Origin: Campylobacter majalis | Lineage (GTDB): Bacteria > Campylobacterota > Campylobacteria > Campylobacterales > Campylobacteraceae | Direction of reading: 5' to 3' | DNA: 64,000 nucleotides | NCBI RefSeq assembly: GCF_905120465.1 | Contig: NZ_CAJHOF010000005.1 | Coordinates: 62,001 to 126,000, forward strand | Shown here: positions 18,190-28,397 of the stretch, piece by piece | How the letters are laid out: the number at the start of each line of letters is the position of its first letter | Position numbering within the stretch: the stretch's first letter is position 1 | Made by a program: the position numbers and the translations under genes | Notes under the pieces: model-generated | Database searches by the model: none | Seen by the model: the letters and a program-made list of their open reading frames with translations, nothing else | What the model was told of the DNA's origin: nothing

Positions 18190-19497
18190 CTAAAATTCTT
18201 TAAAATTTAAATAGCTTTTCTTTGGTGTGATTATCTCGCTTTGTGAGCCATTTACGCTATGGTATATTGTTGTATGAAATTTTGTAGCATAGTGTTTTAA
18301 TAACAAGCTTTGCAAAATCGGTTCCGTTGAGATTATGTTGCCTATTTTAAACCAGCCATTATTTGTGATAGCAAAAACTATTTTTGGATTGTCTTTATAA
18401 ATGGATTTGTGAGTGGCTTCATAACATATGGCATTGCGTATTTTTATGCCATCTATTTCATATTCACCAATGTCGCTAGCTGCCATGTAATCGCTTGCAC
18501 CATCAAAAAATACTTTATTTATCCACTTTTTTATGAAATTTGGTAGTGGTATCTCTTCGCCAAATGGCACTAAAATGTGTTTATCAAATCTCTTAAAATC
18601 GCCATTTTCAAACAGATATGTTGAGTTAAAGCTTTGTTTGTTTTCGTAAGCCAATCCTCCAGTAATTATTGTGATTTTATGAGATAAATTTTTTAATTCA
18701 TCCATGAGTTCATTTTCGTGATCTATAAATGTAGGAAATGCACTTTCTGGAAGCAAAATAGCTCTTTTTTTGTTGTTTATTGCGTTGTTTATAAGATCTA
18801 AGGTTTCGTTTATAAAATGATTTTTATAATCCCTGTCCCATTTGTGTATCTGTTTTGTGTCTGTGTTTGCAAGTGCTAAATCAAATGGTATAAAATTTGT
18901 GTTTGATGAGTTTATTTGTATAGCAAATACAAGTGGCATGATGGCTGTTAGTTTATAAAATTTCTTAAGTCCTAGTAAAAATGCTGATGCAAAAATACAA
19001 ATAAGCCCAATTTCGTCGGTTCTAAAAACACCTAAAACCAACGTAGCTTCAAGGTTAAACCAATTAAATCCAAACGGTGAAATATAGCTGATTAAAAATA
19101 GCATAATTGCACGTAAATATACAAAGCTTGGTATGCTTGCCACTAAAAACATGAGTGCATAAACTAATGCGATACCAAGTATTACAAAAGGCATCAAAAA
19201 CGCTAAATCATAATAATAAAAACTAAAACTAATCCAATAAAACCATAAAATTCCACTAAAAAATCCAGCCCAAAAATAGCCAAAACGTGGTAAATAAATG
19301 ATTGTAAAAAGTCCAAAAATTGTAATAAAAGGAGAGATTAAGTTTAAAATTTCGCTTTTAAAAATATAAATATATATAAAATTTGCAAGGCATAAAGCAC
19401 CAACAAAGGCTTTTATTATAATTTTAATGTTAAAATACGAGCTTAAATTTTTAAAAATAAGGAAAACACATGCAAGACGGAAATTTTCTAGCTTCAT
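18190..19497 (-). CDS. lnt: Apolipoprotein N-acyltransferase
   Basis: A 435-residue Lnt: several N-terminal membrane helices, then a nitrilase-type domain. The catalytic Glu-Lys-Cys triad is seen in LLPESAFP, the lysine before HILVPFGEEIP, and NAICYEATHKS. It adds the third acyl chain to lipoproteins in the inner membrane. The start is uncertain: the ATG at 19497 has AGAGG five bases upstream, but lies 28 bases inside yajC on the other strand. No ATG, GTG or TTG occurs soon after it in frame, so this overlap may be real. Confidence 0.88.
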   Translation of the reverse strand: MKLENFRLACVFLIFKNLSSYFNIKIIIKAFVGALCLANFIYIYIFKSEILNLISPFITIFGLFTIIYLPRFGYFWAGFFSGILWFYWISFSFYYYDLAFLMPFVILGIALVYALMFLVASIPSFVYLRAIMLFLISYISPFGFNWFNLEATLVLGVFRTDEIGLICIFASAFLLGLKKFYKLTAIMPLVFAIQINSSNTNFIPFDLALANTDTKQIHKWDRDYKNHFINETLDLINNAINNKKRAILLPESAFPTFIDHENELMDELKNLSHKITIITGGLAYENKQSFNSTYLFENGDFKRFDKHILVPFGEEIPLPNFIKKWINKVFFDGASDYMAASDIGEYEIDGIKIRNAICYEATHKSIYKDNPKIVFAITNNGWFKIGNIISTEPILQSLLLKHYATKFHTTIYHSVNGSQSEIITPKKSYLNFKEF

Positions 19498-19739
19498 TAC
19501 TACCTCTAGTTGTACTTTTTGCGATATTTTATTTTTTGGTTATCAGACCTCAGCAAAAGCAACAAAAGGCACATCAAGCTATGATTGCAGCCTTGGCAAA
19601 AGGTGATAAAATCATAACAAATGGCGGGCTAATTTGTGAGGTAATAAAACCAGAAGAGGATTTTATCAAAGTAAAGCTTAACGATGATGTAATCGTTAGA
19701 ATTTCACGCGATTTTATCGCTAAAAAAATAGAAGCGTAA
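19470..19739 (+). CDS. yajC: Preprotein translocase subunit YajC
   Basis: An 89-residue protein with one N-terminal membrane helix (LLPLVVLFAIFYFLVIRPQ) followed by the YajC signature RPQQKQQKAHQAMI and the KGDKIITNGGL core. It forms part of the SecDF-YajC accessory complex. Ribosome site AAGGA lies upstream. It ends one base before secD and so belongs to that operon. Its promoter must lie inside or at the 5' end of the divergent lnt gene. Confidence 0.95.
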   Translation: MQDGNFLASLLPLVVLFAIFYFLVIRPQQKQQKAHQAMIAALAKGDKIITNGGLICEVIKPEEDFIKVKLNDDVIVRISRDFIAKKIEA

Positions 19740-19740
19740 T

Positions 19741-21321
19741 ATGCGAAGTGGCAAGGTCACATATAGGCTAGTGGTTTTGCTACTAGCTGTTTTGTTTGGT
19801 GTATTTTTCTCAGCTCCGTCATTTTTGCAAACACAAAATGGTTCAAAAATTAATTTAGGACTTGATTTACAAGGTGGTTTGTATATGTTGCTTGGTGTTG
19901 AGACTGAAGTTGCAATAGAATCAAAGATAAAATCTATAGCAGCAAGTATAAACTACTACACAAAAAAAGAAGATATCTTAATTGATAAGTTAAAATTTAA
20001 ACAAGACGTTATAGAGTTTAATTTAATAGATCCAGATGAGAGTGTTAAACTTGAAAAAATGCTTTCAGAAATTCAAGGTTTGGTAATTGACAAAAGAGAT
20101 TTAAGCTATCATATAACCCTAAGTGACGAAGAAAAACAATCAACAATACAATACGCCATAGATCAGGCTGTAGAAACCATAAGAAATCGTTTAGATCAGT
20201 TTGGACTAGCTGAACCGACGGTAGCAAAGCAAGGCGAAGATAAAATTTTGGTAGAGCTTCCAGGCATAAAAACACAAGAAGATGAACAACGAGCAAGAGA
20301 ACTAATAGCAAAAGCGGCACATTTGCAGCTTATGGCTGTTGATGACAAGCGTCAAGATCAAGCCCATACTATGTCAGACGTCCAAGTTCAAGCTTATGGC
20401 AACATCATCTATTCTGATGTGAAAAACGAAGAGATAAAATATATGCTAAAAGCTATACCTGTGCTTGATGGCTCTATGCTTACTGATGCTAGAGTTGCAT
20501 TTTCGCAACAAAATAATCAGCCTATTATAAATTTTTCATTAAATTCTGAAGGTGCTAGAATTTTTGGAGATTTTACTGGTGCAAATGTTGGCAAGAGACT
20601 TGCGATTGTTTTGGATGGCAAGGTTTATTCAGCACCTGTGATAAATGAACGAATAGGTGGCGGAAGTGGACAGATAAGCGGTGGATTTAGTGTGCAAGAG
20701 GCCCACGATGTAGCAATAGCTTTAAGAAGTGGTGCGTTATTGGCTCCTGTAAAGATGCTAGAAAAGCGTAGCATTGGACCTTCGCTTGGTGCTGAAAGCA
20801 TTGAAAAATCCATGAATGCACTTGCTTTTGCGGCTGCTATGATAGTTGTTTTTATGCTGCTTTATTATGGTATTTCTGGCGTGTTTGCAAACGTCGCTTT
20901 AATAGCAAATGTTATAATTTTAGTTGCAATTATGGCACTATTTGGTGCGACGCTAACGCTTCCTGGCATGGCTGGTATAGTTCTTACTATTGGTATGGCA
21001 GTCGATGCGAATGTTGTTATAAATGAGCGCATTAGAGAGCTTTTGCGAGATGGTGCTAGTTTGCGTCAAAGTGTGCAAAAAGGCTATGAAAATGCTATGT
21101 CAGCGATTGTTGATGCAAATATTACTACGCTAATTACAGTTATAGCTTTATATGCATATGGCACTGGTCCTGTTAAGGGTTTTGCTGTGACTATGAGTAT
21201 AGGAATTTTAGTATCAATGCTAACTGCTATACTTGGCACACATGGATTTTTTGATTATTTTATGGAAAAAATTGAAAGAAGTGGCAAAACTGGATTTTGG
21301 TTTGGCTACAAAAGAGATTAG
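19741..21321 (+). CDS. secD: Protein translocase subunit SecD
   Basis: A 526-residue SecD, with TM1 at the N terminus, the LGLDLQGGLYMLLGVE motif, a periplasmic P1 domain (about residues 60-340) and five C-terminal helices including the conserved AVDANVVINERIRE, which carries the proton-relay Asp. It uses the proton gradient to pull exported proteins out of SecYEG. It starts directly after the yajC stop codon and precedes secF by 8 bases. Confidence 0.97.
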   Translation: MRSGKVTYRLVVLLLAVLFGVFFSAPSFLQTQNGSKINLGLDLQGGLYMLLGVETEVAIESKIKSIAASINYYTKKEDILIDKLKFKQDVIEFNLIDPDESVKLEKMLSEIQGLVIDKRDLSYHITLSDEEKQSTIQYAIDQAVETIRNRLDQFGLAEPTVAKQGEDKILVELPGIKTQEDEQRARELIAKAAHLQLMAVDDKRQDQAHTMSDVQVQAYGNIIYSDVKNEEIKYMLKAIPVLDGSMLTDARVAFSQQNNQPIINFSLNSEGARIFGDFTGANVGKRLAIVLDGKVYSAPVINERIGGGSGQISGGFSVQEAHDVAIALRSGALLAPVKMLEKRSIGPSLGAESIEKSMNALAFAAAMIVVFMLLYYGISGVFANVALIANVIILVAIMALFGATLTLPGMAGIVLTIGMAVDANVVINERIRELLRDGASLRQSVQKGYENAMSAIVDANITTLITVIALYAYGTGPVKGFAVTMSIGILVSMLTAILGTHGFFDYFMEKIERSGKTGFWFGYKRD

Positions 21322-21329
21322 GGGCAAAC

Positions 21330-22301
21330 ATGCAAATTTTTACAAAAGCACGAGTTTATGATTTTATGAGACTGAAATTTCCAGCTGTGATACTCTCTGC
21401 TATATTATTTATTAGTTCTATTTTTTTACTAGCAACAAAGGGTTTAAATTACGGCATAGATTTCTCAGGTGGAACACTTATACAAATAAAATACGAACAA
21501 GTACCAAATTTAAACAGTATAAGAGCCGCACTTAGTGCAAATGAAACGTTTAAAAATGCCTCTGTAACAGAATTTGGTTCAGAGTATGAGGTGGTAATAC
21601 GCTTTTCTGGTTCTAGTTCTGATGTTGGACTAGATATAGGTGAGAGCGTAGGCGAACTATTAAAAGATACTGGAAAATTAGAAATAAGACGTGTTGATAT
21701 TGTCGGTCCAAAGGTTGGTGATGAATTGCGAAGCAAGGCATTAATGGCAATACTTATTTCATTTGGAGCGGTTCTTATTTATATTGCACTCAGATTTGAA
21801 TGGAGATTTGCACTTGCGGCAGTTATAACTGAGATACATGATGTCGTTATCACAATGGGTGCGATTAGCCTTTTTGCTATTGATGTTAATCTTGATACAC
21901 TTGCCGCCATTCTTACTGTGCTTGGATACTCATTAAATGATACGATTATTATATTTGATAGGATTAGAGAGAGTATTGGCACTAGCCGCAAAGATAATAT
22001 AAATGATATTATAAATGAGTCTGTTTCTGCTACAATGTCTAGGACGATACTGACTTCTGGCACGACATTTATGGTTGTTTTTATACTATATATGTTTGGC
22101 GGAGAGATGATAAATGGCTTTAGTTTTGTATTGATGGTTGGTGTGTTAGTAGGCACGTTTAGCTCTGTTTATACAGCAGCTCCATTTTTGGTTTGGCTAA
22201 AATTTAGCGTAAATGATTATAGGGCAAAAATGGCTGAAAAACTAAAACTCAAAAAAGAAAAAGAACGCACTAGAGCAATGTTTGAAAAAGGTGTAGTATA
22301 A
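21330..22301 (+). CDS. secF: Protein translocase subunit SecF
   Basis: A 323-residue SecF from ATG 21330 with AGGGG as ribosome site; a longer in-frame TTG reading overlapping secD is not needed. The hallmark GIDFSGGTLIQI follows the first helix, and the six-helix core includes GYSLNDTIIIFDRIRE. SecF pairs with SecD in the inner membrane. The charged C-terminal tail (KLKLKKEKERTR) is cytoplasmic. It is the third gene of the yajC operon. Confidence 0.97.
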   Translation: MQIFTKARVYDFMRLKFPAVILSAILFISSIFLLATKGLNYGIDFSGGTLIQIKYEQVPNLNSIRAALSANETFKNASVTEFGSEYEVVIRFSGSSSDVGLDIGESVGELLKDTGKLEIRRVDIVGPKVGDELRSKALMAILISFGAVLIYIALRFEWRFALAAVITEIHDVVITMGAISLFAIDVNLDTLAAILTVLGYSLNDTIIIFDRIRESIGTSRKDNINDIINESVSATMSRTILTSGTTFMVVFILYMFGGEMINGFSFVLMVGVLVGTFSSVYTAAPFLVWLKFSVNDYRAKMAEKLKLKKEKERTRAMFEKGVV

Positions 22302-22314
22302 AGGGGAGATAGAC

Positions 22315-22653
22315 ATGAATTGGGGTAAGGTTATATATGTATTTTTTGCGTTGATGAGTTTGACGACTGCAGCTGGTTTTTTGTATGATAAAAATGAAAT
22401 CGCACTTTTTGTTGCTGCTAGTATAAATTTAGTATCTACGTTGCTTAAAATTGGCATTAGAAATGTTTTAGCGGCAGAGCTTTTTGCTAGTTCATTGGTG
22501 GCTGATTTGCATTTAATACCTGCATTTGTTATATTGCAAACTAGTACTAATGATACGTTTGTTTATTCACTTGTTATTGGTGCGGTTATAGCAAACATCT
22601 TTTCATTGGCACTAGTATTAATCGAATCAAGCAAAACACAGGAAGAATTTTAG
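22315..22653 (+). CDS. Small integral membrane protein, DUF6394-like
   Basis: A 112-residue protein with three or four hydrophobic segments and short charged ends, conserved in this place (between secF and leuS) as far as I recall from related Campylobacter. GGGGAG gives a good ribosome site. I see no catalytic motif. The operon position between translocase and envelope genes hints at a membrane role, but no function can be assigned; the DUF name is from memory and unverified. Confidence 0.6.
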   Translation: MNWGKVIYVFFALMSLTTAAGFLYDKNEIALFVAASINLVSTLLKIGIRNVLAAELFASSLVADLHLIPAFVILQTSTNDTFVYSLVIGAVIANIFSLALVLIESSKTQEEF

Positions 22654-22661
22654 GAGAAAAA

Positions 22662-25127
22662 ATGGCTGAAGTTAGTAAATACGAAGCACTAAATATAGAG
22701 AAAAAATGGCAAGATTTATGGCAAAAAAGTGGCGAGTTTGAACCAAAAAATGACTATACTCTACCGAAAAAATATATCCTAAGCATGTTTCCATATCCAA
22801 GCGGAAGGATTCATATGGGGCATGTTAGAAACTATACTATAGGTGATGCATTAGCTAGATTTTATCGCAAAAAGGGTTACAATGTCCTTCATCCAATAGG
22901 CTTTGATAGTTTTGGTATGCCGGCTGAAAATGCAGCAATACAGCATAAAATTCATCCAAAAATTTGGACTTATGAAAATATTGATTATATGAAAAAAGAG
23001 CTTGCTACTTTAGGTTTATCATTTTCTAAAAACCGTGAGTTAGCCACTTCTGATCCACTTTATACAAAATGGGAGCAGAGTTTTTTTATAAAAATGTATG
23101 AAAAAGGACTGGTTTATCGCAAGAGTGCAATCGTAAATTGGTGCGAGCATGATCAAACAGTTTTAGCAAACGAGCAAGTAGAAGAAGGGTGTTGCTGGAG
23201 ATGCGGTAATGCCGTAGTTCAGCGTGAACTACCAGGATATTATTTAAAAATCACAGATTATGCGGATGAGCTTTTAAATGATTTGCAAACGCTAAAAGAC
23301 AAATGGCCGTCGCAAGTTTTAACTATGCAAGAAAACTGGATAGGCAAGAGTTATGGTCTTGAGTTTAAGTTATTTTTGGATAGTCAAAGTATTGAAATTT
23401 TGGGTAAAAATTTTGATGGATTTAGTGTATTTACAACACGTCCAGATACTATATATGGCATGAGTTATACAGCACTTGCACCAGAGCATGAAATAGTAAA
23501 AGCACTACTTAAGGGCAGTCATTTAAGTGATAGTAAAAAAGCAAAGATTAAAGAAATTTTAAATCAAAGCCCAAGAGAGCGTCAAGCAAGTGCAAAGGAT
23601 GGCGTTAGTTTAGATATTTATGTAATCCATCCTTTAACAAATGAAAAAATTCCAGTTTGGGTTGCAAATTTTGTGCTTGCTGATTATGGTAGTGGCGCAG
23701 TTATGGCAGTTCCAGCTCATGATCAGCGTGATTATGAGTTTGCATCGCAGTTTAATTTAAATATAATTGATGTTGTTAAGCCAGAGAGTGGTGAGTTTGA
23801 AAAAGGCAAGGCAAATGCCGAATATGGCATAGCTATAAACTCGCCGTTAATTAATGGCTTAAAAACTGAAGATGCAAAAGAGAGCATTATAAGGTATTTT
23901 GAAGATAAAACTTTAGGCAAAAGAGTTACAAACTATAAGCTTCGTGATTGGGGTATATCAAGGCAACGATACTGGGGTGCACCTATCCCAACTATACACT
24001 GTCCTAAATGTGGTGTAGTGGCAGAAAAATTGGAAAATTTACCAGTCGCACTTCCTGATGATGTTGAAATAACTGGCGAAGGCAATCCTTTAGATAAGCA
24101 TCCTACATGGAAACATACGAAATGCCCATGTTGCGGCTGTGATGCTGTGCGTGAGACAGATACTATGGATACATTTTTTCAAAGTTCATGGTATTTTGCA
24201 AGATACGCAAGTGATGATAAGACTTGGAATGATGTAGCCTTTGATAGACAAAGTGTTGATTATTGGATGAGTGTTGATCAATACATTGGTGGAATAGAGC
24301 ATGCCATATTGCACCTACTTTATGCTAGATTTTTCCAAAAAGCACTTAGAGATATGGGGTATTTAAGAGATAGTGAGCCTTTTTCTAATTTGCTAACTCA
24401 GGGCATGGTCTTAAAAGACGGCAAAAAAATGAGTAAAAGCAAAGGAAACGTCGTAGATCCGGATGATATTATTAAAAAATACGGTGCAGATACAGCAAGA
24501 CTTTTTATATTATTTGCTGCTCCGCCACAAAAAGAGTTAGAGTGGAACGATAGTGCAGTTGAGGGTGCATTTAGATTTTTAAATAGGCTTTGGGATAAAT
24601 CAAAAAGCATCAAAAAGATGGATAAAATTCCAGATATTAATCATGATAGTTTAAGCAAAGATGAAAAATATGCAAGGCTAAAAGTATATGAAGCCCTTAA
24701 AAAATCGCATGATGTGTTTAATGAAACATTTGCTTTTAATACGCTAATTGCTGCTTGCATGGAGGCTTTAAATGCCCTAAATGCACAGCAAAATGATGAT
24801 GTGGATGCAGAGGGTTTTTATATTATATTAAACTTGCTTGAACCTATCGTGCCACACATTGCATGTGAGCTTAGTGAGAAGCTTTTTGGTAGGAAAAATT
24901 TTGGCGAAATTTCACTTAAAAGTGAGGTTTTTGTCCAAGATAGCATGACTTTGGCTATTACGGTAAATGGCAAAAAACGTGCCGAGCTTGAAGTGGCAAG
25001 TGATATGGTTGAGATGGAAATTTTGTCGGTAGCTAAACAAAAAGTGGCAAAATGGATAGAAGGCAAAGAGATAATAAAAGAAATTTACGTAAAAGGCAAA
25101 CTTGTAAATTTAGTCATAAAAGGATAG
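22662..25127 (+). CDS. leuS: Leucyl-tRNA synthetase
   Basis: An 821-residue class Ia synthetase. The HIGH motif appears as HMGH in [16 protein letters not shown] (about residue 49), the zinc-type insert has CEHD ... CCWRCG, the editing domain has the TTRPDTIYG threonine-rich motif, and KMSKS is exact at [15 protein letters not shown]. It charges tRNA-Leu and edits mischarged species. It lies 8 bases after the small membrane gene and 3 bases before lptE. Confidence 0.98.
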   Translation: MAEVSKYEALNIEKKWQDLWQKSGEFEPKNDYTLPKKYILSMFPYPSGRIHMGHVRNYTIGDALARFYRKKGYNVLHPIGFDSFGMPAENAAIQHKIHPKIWTYENIDYMKKELATLGLSFSKNRELATSDPLYTKWEQSFFIKMYEKGLVYRKSAIVNWCEHDQTVLANEQVEEGCCWRCGNAVVQRELPGYYLKITDYADELLNDLQTLKDKWPSQVLTMQENWIGKSYGLEFKLFLDSQSIEILGKNFDGFSVFTTRPDTIYGMSYTALAPEHEIVKALLKGSHLSDSKKAKIKEILNQSPRERQASAKDGVSLDIYVIHPLTNEKIPVWVANFVLADYGSGAVMAVPAHDQRDYEFASQFNLNIIDVVKPESGEFEKGKANAEYGIAINSPLINGLKTEDAKESIIRYFEDKTLGKRVTNYKLRDWGISRQRYWGAPIPTIHCPKCGVVAEKLENLPVALPDDVEITGEGNPLDKHPTWKHTKCPCCGCDAVRETDTMDTFFQSSWYFARYASDDKTWNDVAFDRQSVDYWMSVDQYIGGIEHAILHLLYARFFQKALRDMGYLRDSEPFSNLLTQGMVLKDGKKMSKSKGNVVDPDDIIKKYGADTARLFILFAAPPQKELEWNDSAVEGAFRFLNRLWDKSKSIKKMDKIPDINHDSLSKDEKYARLKVYEALKKSHDVFNETFAFNTLIAACMEALNALNAQQNDDVDAEGFYIILNLLEPIVPHIACELSEKLFGRKNFGEISLKSEVFVQDSMTLAITVNGKKRAELEVASDMVEMEILSVAKQKVAKWIEGKEIIKEIYVKGKLVNLVIKG

Positions 25128-25130
25128 ATT

Positions 25131-25664
25131 GTGAGATTTGTTTTAGGATTTATTTTTACTATATTTGTGATAGGATGTGGATATAAGCCTATATCAAAAA
25201 TAGCAGATAGTGTGCTAGATGATAGGATTTATGTGGATGTAATCATAGATAAAAGTGAGCCTAAAAATAGTGTTTTTATAAAAGATGCTGTGCGTGAAGG
25301 CATAGTAAGCAGACTAAATAAAATTTTAAGCGATAAACAAAATGCTAATACCTTTATAAGCGTATCTACAAAATCGCTTGATTATCAAGCAACGGTCTAT
25401 GATGAGTATGGCTATATATCGGCATATCGTGCTATATTGAGGTTGGAGTTTAAGACAAAATTTAAAGATGGCAAAACCGAAAACATAACAACAAGTGGAG
25501 AGTATGATTTTAGCATAGCTAGACGTGTTCGCAGCACTAGATATGCTGATTCTGTTATAAGTGATGCAGAAAGATACGAAGCGATAAAAGAGGCATCAAA
25601 AGAGGCTTTTGATGAATATATTTCAAGACTGGCATTAAAAGGATATAAATATGGCAGCAATTAG
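25131..25664 (+). CDS. lptE: LPS assembly lipoprotein LptE
   Basis: A 177-residue lipoprotein with signal and lipobox FVIGC followed by GYKP, the characteristic GCGYxP start of LptE. The family plugs the LptD barrel and helps place lipopolysaccharide in the outer leaflet. The start is GTG at 25131. The remainder has the mixed alpha/beta pattern of LptE but few invariant residues. It overlaps the GGDEF gene by 14 bases. Placement after leuS is typical in many Gram-negatives. Confidence 0.82.
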   Translation: MRFVLGFIFTIFVIGCGYKPISKIADSVLDDRIYVDVIIDKSEPKNSVFIKDAVREGIVSRLNKILSDKQNANTFISVSTKSLDYQATVYDEYGYISAYRAILRLEFKTKFKDGKTENITTSGEYDFSIARRVRSTRYADSVISDAERYEAIKEASKEAFDEYISRLALKGYKYGSN

Positions 25665-27225
25665 TGTGGCACAAATCATTAAAGAAGCATTAAGCGAGAT
25701 AAAAGTAAGGCAACTTATGCTAACGCCTGAAAACTACACAGAGGTGTATAATGAAATTTCAAGTAAGTATGGTTTTACTACAGAAGAGAAACGTAAAATT
25801 GAAAAATACATCTCAAGATTAAGTGGTGATTATAAGTCTCAAGCATCAACTGTTAATATTAATACGGTTGATGAGTTTGTTGCGTTTTTAACGGCTAGAA
25901 TAAATAGAAGTGCTCAGCAAAATCAAAACTCAAGCATAGATGATGAAAAAGAGTTTAAGTCCTTAAATGCCTTTACTAGACGCATACTTCAAGCCATATC
26001 GATGCTTCATAATAAGGAAGCTAAGGCAATGGCAGAAGCAAGTATGCAGCTACTTAGTCGTAAATTTGATGCATCCAAGATAGATGCTATGCGCGAGAAA
26101 TGGTTTGATATAGTTAGCAATTACAATGATGAGTATTTGGACTTTTTAAAATATTATGGGGTTAGAAATTTTGATGATTTGCAATCAATGATGAGTGAAT
26201 TGGATAAATTTTTAACTGTTCAAAACGAAAATTCTCCACTATGTGAAATTAGTGATTTAATTGTCTCAATGTTGCAACCATCCATCTCAACTATACTTGA
26301 AGATGATATTGAACAAATGGCAAATCAAATTAAACAAAATCCAATTTGTCTAAGTGCTAATGACACTAAAGAAAATATTAAAAAACTTATTGAACGCAGG
26401 ATAGAGGCTGATAGAGATGAAATAGGTAGCAAAATTTCAAGCTTAAATGGTGTGCTTGTAAGTATAAGTGACAAGATTTCAGATCTTTCTAAAACCTCTC
26501 ATATTAGCTCACAAAAAGCACATGAGTTAAAGGCTGATATAAAAGATATAAGTTTTGATGCAAGTAGTTTTGAACAAGTGCGAAATATGCTTTTTAATAT
26601 AGCCTCAACACTTGAGATTGAAAGTCGTGAGCTAGGCGTAGAAATGGATAATAAACAAGCAACTATATCTGAGCTTCAAAATCGTATAACAACGCTTGAA
26701 AACGAACTAGCAACCGCAAAGGCCGAAAGTAAAGAGGACTTTTTGACAAAGACTGCAAATAAACGTGCTTTAATGGAGGAGTTGCGTCGCATTGAAGAGG
26801 CATACAAGCGATATGGAACTGATTATTCATTATGTTTTATGGATATAGACTTTTTTAAAAAGATAAATGATAATTATGGACATGATGCTGGTGATGCTAT
26901 ACTTGCAACGGTTGCGATGATACTTAGAAAATACTCTAGAGCTGTTGATTTTGTCGGACGATATGGCGGAGAAGAATTTGTTGTACTGCTTCCTAGCGTT
27001 AATTTAAATGATGGTGTGAAATTTGCCGATAAGTTACGTAAAATCATTGAAAATTTTAAATTTATGTATAAGGGCGAAAGAATAAATGTAACCATAAGCT
27101 CAGGTGTTGCTACAAGAAGCTTAAATATAAATGATAACTTAACGCTTGAAAGTGCCGATAAAATGCTATATGCCGCTAAAAATGGTGGCAGAAATCAAGT
27201 AATGCCACAGGTGATAGAAAAATAA
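25651..27225 (+). CDS. GGDEF diguanylate cyclase
   Basis: A 524-residue cytoplasmic protein. Residues about 1-340 are a helical region of unknown type with a coiled coil near 330-365; residues about 365-524 are a GGDEF domain. The active-site motif is GGEEF within GRYGGEEFVVLLP, and the metal Asp is in CFMDIDFFKKIND. An inhibitory I-site RxxD (RAVD) sits five residues before GGEEF, so product inhibition by cyclic di-GMP is expected. There is no EAL domain. The gene overlaps lptE and ends at the first base of folC (TAATG), yet its signal input is unknown. Confidence 0.88.
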   Translation: MAAISVAQIIKEALSEIKVRQLMLTPENYTEVYNEISSKYGFTTEEKRKIEKYISRLSGDYKSQASTVNINTVDEFVAFLTARINRSAQQNQNSSIDDEKEFKSLNAFTRRILQAISMLHNKEAKAMAEASMQLLSRKFDASKIDAMREKWFDIVSNYNDEYLDFLKYYGVRNFDDLQSMMSELDKFLTVQNENSPLCEISDLIVSMLQPSISTILEDDIEQMANQIKQNPICLSANDTKENIKKLIERRIEADRDEIGSKISSLNGVLVSISDKISDLSKTSHISSQKAHELKADIKDISFDASSFEQVRNMLFNIASTLEIESRELGVEMDNKQATISELQNRITTLENELATAKAESKEDFLTKTANKRALMEELRRIEEAYKRYGTDYSLCFMDIDFFKKINDNYGHDAGDAILATVAMILRKYSRAVDFVGRYGGEEFVVLLPSVNLNDGVKFADKLRKIIENFKFMYKGERINVTISSGVATRSLNINDNLTLESADKMLYAAKNGGRNQVMPQVIEK

Positions 27226-28397
27226 TGAAACTAAATGATTTTCTGGCTACAAAGCCAATGTTTTATAAAGAGATTGATTACACAAGGATGCCTCGTGCTT
27301 GGGCTAGTATAAAGGATAAATTAAGACCGTTTAAAGTCATGCATATAGTTGGAACAAACGGCAAGGGCTCAACTGGACGATTTTTGGCTCAAATTTTAAG
27401 CTTAAGTGGCAAATCAGTTGGACACTATACAAGTCCGCATATTTTTTCATTTAATGAGAGATTTTGGCTAAATGGCGAGAATGTAAGTGATGAAAAATTA
27501 AATAACGCACACGAAAAACTTCAAGAATTTTTAGATGATGAGTTTAAAATTAAAACTAGCTATTTTGAATATGCTACGCTTTTATCTGCTGTGCTTTTTA
27601 GCGAGTGTGATTTTTTTGTTTGTGAGACTGGCATGGGTGGAGAGTATGATGCAACAAATGTTTTTGATAAACTTTTTAGCATTTTTACGCCTATTAGCAT
27701 AGATCATACTGATGTTTTAGGGAAAGATTTAGTTGAGATTTCAAAGACGAAATTTAAATCTATGCAAAGCGATACACTGGCTTTAATAAGCAACGAGATG
27801 AATCCAGAGTGTATAAAAATAGCTTTAGATATAGCGACTAAGCGAAATGTAAGGCTGAGATTTGGTAGTGAAAAAATTAGTGATGAAGAAAGAGAAGAGG
27901 CGATAGAGTATATAAAGTCTCAAAATATGCCTGAGTTTTTGGCAAACAACTTTTTATTAGCTTGTGGTGCGGCTAGGACTGCTGTTGGCAAGTTACATAT
28001 TGTTGGATTAAAACCACTTGATTTACGTGCCAGATGTGAAAAAATAGCTCATAATTTATACGTTGATGTTGGACATAATGAGGCTGCAGCAATGGCTATT
28101 TTGCAAAATTTTAAAAACCAAAAAATAACTCTTATTTTTAACTCATTTGCCAATAAGGATTATAAAAAAACGCTTGAAATTTTAAAACCAATAACAAAAA
28201 AAGTTTTGATTTATGATTATGATAGCATCAATAGAGCATTGGCTAAAGATGGTTTAAAAAACGCATTAAACGAGCTTAATATCGAGCATGAAAGCTTTAA
28301 AAATTTTGATGTTTTAAATGCTGATGATATATTTTTAGTCTTTGGATCATTTTATCTTGTTGAGGCGTTTTTAAGGGCTTATAAAATTGCAAGCTAA
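27225..28397 (+). CDS. folC: Folylpolyglutamate/dihydrofolate synthase
   Basis: A 390-residue Mur-ligase-fold enzyme. The ATP loop is GTNGKGSTGRFLAQIL (about residues 42-57); the folate-binding TSPHIFSFNERF and ETGMGGEYDATN follow, and the C-terminal Rossmann domain has DVGHNEAAA. It adds glutamate to dihydropteroate and folates. Its ATG overlaps the TAA of the cyclase gene, and its 3' end overlaps mfd by 11 bases, so it is translated within the same polycistron. Confidence 0.94.
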   Translation: MKLNDFLATKPMFYKEIDYTRMPRAWASIKDKLRPFKVMHIVGTNGKGSTGRFLAQILSLSGKSVGHYTSPHIFSFNERFWLNGENVSDEKLNNAHEKLQEFLDDEFKIKTSYFEYATLLSAVLFSECDFFVCETGMGGEYDATNVFDKLFSIFTPISIDHTDVLGKDLVEISKTKFKSMQSDTLALISNEMNPECIKIALDIATKRNVRLRFGSEKISDEEREEAIEYIKSQNMPEFLANNFLLACGAARTAVGKLHIVGLKPLDLRARCEKIAHNLYVDVGHNEAAAMAILQNFKNQKITLIFNSFANKDYKKTLEILKPITKKVLIYDYDSINRALAKDGLKNALNELNIEHESFKNFDVLNADDIFLVFGSFYLVEAFLRAYKIAS

